Below are positions 61,668 to 64,000 of a stretch of DNA of 64,000 bases, one piece after another. The position numbers and the translations under genes were made by a program. Below the pieces are notes generated by a model. It saw only the letters and a list, made by a program, of their open reading frames with translations, did no database searches and was not told the origin of the DNA. The DNA is from Candidatus Methylopumilus universalis (lineage in GTDB: Bacteria > Pseudomonadota > Gammaproteobacteria > Burkholderiales > Methylophilaceae). Numbering within the stretch: the stretch's first letter is position 1; each line of letters begins with the position of its first letter. The stretch is taken from positions 124,001 through 188,000 of the forward strand of contig CAMCXI010000004.1 of NCBI GenBank assembly GCA_945883335.1, read 5' to 3'.

Positions 61668-62501
61668 ATGGTAAACAAAACAGATAACTCTAGATTATGC
61701 TTTGAATTCCCTAGCTATTTCATTTGGCTCTTTAGAGCAATATATCGTGCTTTGAGAAAGTCGGGTAATTTTATTTTATTAAGTTCTCCCTTGTCCAAGA
61801 AGCAAGTTATTTTTGATCGGCATCAAAATAATTTATTCAGCGTAAGTGTAAGAGATAAAATTGATTTAAAAATTGTAAATGATTTGTTTTCGCGCGAGGA
61901 TTATGGAGTTCACAGATTAGCTAGGCGTCTAGATATAGAATCTCTCTATAGTAAAATATTAAGTGAGGGGGGAAATCCGCTAATTGTAGATTTAGGCGCG
62001 AATTGTGGCCTTGCTTCTATTTATTTTTCTCGAAAATTTCCCTATGCGAAAATTGTTGGCCTGGAACCTGATTTGGGTAACTTTAATCTTGCAACCCTCA
62101 ATTGTTCATCATACCCAAATATATCATTTATACAGGCTGGCATTTCAAGTGAAGATGGTAAAGGGGATATTATTAATTTAGATGATGATAATTGGTCATT
62201 CAGAACTGAGATTAGTGATAAGGGAAGTTTAGATATGCTCTCAATGAACACACTCCTTAAGCAGCAGAAATTTAGTGACTCGACGCCTTTTATAGTAAAG
62301 ATTGATATTGAAGGTTTCGAGGAAAATCTTTTTGAAAAAAATACTGAATGGTTAGATAAATTTCCTCTGTTAATAATCGAGCTACATGATTGGATGATTC
62401 CGAATTCGGCTAACTCTCAAAATTTTCTTCGATGTGTTTCAAAATTAAATAGAGATTTTATTTATATTAACGAGAATGTTTTTTCAATTAAGAATATATA
62501 G
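61668..62501 (+). CDS. FkbM-family methyltransferase
   Basis: 277 residues. SAM-binding elements: IVDLGANCGLASIYFSRKFP (motif I), then AKIVGLEPDLGN. The FkbM signature VKIDIEGFEENLFEKN is near residues 207-222, followed by LLIIELHDWMIP. Members O-methylate sugars in polysaccharide loci, so it may decorate the EPS repeat. The sequence is the most AT-rich of the cluster by eye. The ribosome-binding site AAGGGA precedes the ATG. Confidence 0.9.
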   Translation: MVNKTDNSRLCFEFPSYFIWLFRAIYRALRKSGNFILLSSPLSKKQVIFDRHQNNLFSVSVRDKIDLKIVNDLFSREDYGVHRLARRLDIESLYSKILSEGGNPLIVDLGANCGLASIYFSRKFPYAKIVGLEPDLGNFNLATLNCSSYPNISFIQAGISSEDGKGDIINLDDDNWSFRTEISDKGSLDMLSMNTLLKQQKFSDSTPFIVKIDIEGFEENLFEKNTEWLDKFPLLIIELHDWMIPNSANSQNFLRCVSKLNRDFIYINENVFSIKNI

Positions 62502-62555
62502 CAGTGAATGATTTTATATTTATTATTTGTATTCTTGGCCCATTTTAATTAGAAA

Positions 62556-63740
62556 ATGAACCTCGTTCTATTCACCCACCCTCACTTTTTAAGCTCTCAA
62601 AGCATGCCGCGTTTCGCGCGTATGCTTGAAGAGGCTTATTTATTGAGAGGGCATGAGGTGAAAGTTTGGTCGCCACAGCCTGTTGCTTATCAGCTTGTGC
62701 CAAGTGGGCGTTTTTCTAAATGGGCAGGTTATGTGGATCAATATATTTTATTCCCGCTTTGGGTGCGGAGGCAGTTAAAAAAACAGCCATCGGATACTTT
62801 GTATGTGTTTTGTGATCAAGCCCTTGGCCCATGGGTGCCGTTAGTCAAAAATAAAGCACATATTGTGCATGTGCACGATTTGCTGGCTTTACGGTCTGCG
62901 CTTGGTGATGTGCCAGAAAATCCGACCTCGTGGTCTGGCAGGATTTATCAACGCTATATTCGGCGGGGCTTTAAGCAAGCCAAGCACTTTATCTCTATTT
63001 CAAATAAAACCCGTGACGACTTGCACCATTTTGGGCAGGTATCTGCAATGAGTTCTCATGTGGTTTACAACGGCTTTAACTATCCTTATTCGCCTATGGC
63101 TAAAGCTGATGCGATGCGTGTGCTAAGTGAAGTGAATTTGCCAGCGCATTCTGATGGCATGTTGTTGCATTTAGGAGGCAGTCAGTGGTACAAAAATTTA
63201 GCGGGCGTGATTCGTATTTATATTGAATATGTCAACGCCGAAAAAAATCCTTTACCGCTTTGGTGTATTAGCCCTAACCCTAACCCTCGAGTGCAAGCTT
63301 TGCTTAAACTAGTGCCGTCAAATGGAAAGGTATTGTTTTTTCAAGGGATTGATAACCATGCCTTGCAAGCAGCTTATTCCTTGGCGCGTGCCTTTGTTTT
63401 TCCGAGTCTTGCTGAGGGCTTTGGTTGGCCAATTATTGAGGCCCAAGCTTGCGGATGTCCAGTGCTGACTTCTGATGCAGCACCAATGAATGAAATTGGC
63501 GGGGTGTCGTGTGCTTATATTCCAGTGTTAAAACCCAAAGATGATGTTGAGTTATGGGCGAAAAATGCCTCAAATACATTAATTGCTTTGTTATCACTTA
63601 ATGACGCGGCGCTAAATAAGCGGGTGGCACAGGGCTTAACGCATGTGCAGCAATTTAATGCGGAGAGCGCTATAGAGCGCTATCTCGAGTGCTACCTAAT
63701 TGCCTTTAATGCTCATGCTTTTAAGCTTAAGACTTCTTAA
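62556..63740 (+). CDS. Glycosyltransferase family 4
   Basis: 394 residues, GT-B fold. The N-terminal domain starts NLVLFTHPHFLSSQSMPRFA and has HIVHVHDLLALRSALGD. The donor-binding C-terminal domain shows LLHLGGSQWYKNLAGVIRIY, then FPSLAEGFGWPIIEAQACGC with the Glu-x7-Glu pattern and PVLTSDAAPMNEIGG. It should add a sugar to the EPS repeat; donor unknown. Its codon use is nearer to the upstream eps genes than to the AT-rich block just before it. About 15 bases separate it from the partial gene that follows. Confidence 0.92.
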   Translation: MNLVLFTHPHFLSSQSMPRFARMLEEAYLLRGHEVKVWSPQPVAYQLVPSGRFSKWAGYVDQYILFPLWVRRQLKKQPSDTLYVFCDQALGPWVPLVKNKAHIVHVHDLLALRSALGDVPENPTSWSGRIYQRYIRRGFKQAKHFISISNKTRDDLHHFGQVSAMSSHVVYNGFNYPYSPMAKADAMRVLSEVNLPAHSDGMLLHLGGSQWYKNLAGVIRIYIEYVNAEKNPLPLWCISPNPNPRVQALLKLVPSNGKVLFFQGIDNHALQAAYSLARAFVFPSLAEGFGWPIIEAQACGCPVLTSDAAPMNEIGGVSCAYIPVLKPKDDVELWAKNASNTLIALLSLNDAALNKRVAQGLTHVQQFNAESAIERYLECYLIAFNAHAFKLKTS

Positions 63741-63755
63741 AAAAAGAAAATATTA

Positions 63756-64000
63756 ATGAAGATTTTGCATATTATTTCCTCAGTAAACCCAAAAGGCGGT
63801 GGTCCAATGGAGGGCGTGAGGCAACGCGGATTGCGCTTAATCGAAATGGGGCACCAAGTTGAGGTGGTAACATTAGATGATCCGGCTAGTGATTTTATCG
63901 CCAATTACGGGCTCACAGTATTTGCTTTAGGCCCAACGAAGGGCGGCTACAAGTACAATTCTAAGTTAGTTCCTTGGTTGAATGCGCAAGCTCGGGATTA
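63756..64000 (+). CDS. Glycosyltransferase, 5' part only (cut by window end)
   Basis: About 81 residues are visible. They begin MKILHIISSVNPKGGGPMEG and continue with RLIEMGHQVEVVTLDDP, the usual N-terminal pattern of GT4 glycosyltransferases (a glycine-rich loop for the acceptor). The rest lies outside the window, so family assignment is limited to this region. It follows the GT4 gene by about 15 bases and is likely in the same operon. Confidence 0.8.
   Translation, partial: MKILHIISSVNPKGGGPMEGVRQRGLRLIEMGHQVEVVTLDDPASDFIANYGLTVFALGPTKGGYKYNSKLVPWLNAQARD

Overview
The window looks like one continuous surface-polysaccharide, secretion and adhesion region of a Gram-negative betaproteobacterium. 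It is most likely a Methylophilaceae methylotroph (Methylotenera/Methylobacillus type). The basis is the eps gene set (epsA, epsB, epsL, epsD, epsE, epsF, epsG, exosortase B, epsI), which matches the methanolan-type EPS locus of Methylobacillus, together with PEP-CTERM protein sorting and a moderate GC content judged by eye at roughly 40-45%. This assignment is inference. No rRNA, tRNA, CRISPR array, transposase or prophage gene was seen.

Layout. 1-258: 3' end of an EpsA-like LuxR-type regulator. 374-1201 (-): a protein of unknown function. 1565-4180: two sugar-nucleotide pyrophosphorylases. 4342-14136: an eleven-gene operon for a type II secretion/MSHA-pilus hybrid machine (pseudopilin, GspF, GspE, PilM/N/O/P-like, lipoprotein secretin, three more pseudopilins), preceded by a possible Pho box. 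14324-15079 (-): DsbC-like protein. 15583-16419: PEP-CTERM protein. 16537-18039: secreted PstS-like binding protein, followed by a good terminator. 18283-31192: a two-partner secretion pair, a 3682-aa filamentous-haemagglutinin-type exoprotein and its FhaC-type transporter. 31261-37054: an ExbB-type channel fused to a periplasmic DUF2341/LamG-like region, two ExbD proteins, a TonB-like protein, a porin and a periplasmic coiled-coil protein. 37222-39027: an EAL-CBS-GGDEF protein.

39079-42574 (-): a compact IPTL-CTERM/exosortase H module (subtilase carrying an IPTL-CTERM tail, XrtH, accessory membrane protein). 42668-44468 (-): VanZ-like protein and the EpsB priming glycosyltransferase. 44821-51529 (+): epsL, a TIGR03790-type gene, epsD, epsE, epsF and epsG, i.e. 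the export and chain-length machinery. 51846-64000 (+): gmd, fcl, exosortase B, epsI, several glycosyltransferases, Wzy-like polymerase, Wzx-like flippase, an FkbM methyltransferase and a glycosyltransferase cut by the window end.

How the parts fit. The pyrophosphorylases, Gmd and Fcl point to GDP-mannose and GDP-fucose as precursors. EpsB primes the lipid carrier, the glycosyltransferases extend the repeat, Wzx/Wzy flip and polymerise it, and EpsE/F/G/L export it. Two exosortases 14 kb apart serve two different C-terminal sorting signals (PEP-CTERM and IPTL-CTERM). Pho-box-like repeats before the secretion operon, before the EAL-GGDEF gene and before gmd suggest shared phosphate control, as a hypothesis. 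The least conventional assembly is the adhesin/TpsB pair followed by a dedicated lectin-ExbB/ExbD/ExbD/TonB/porin set.
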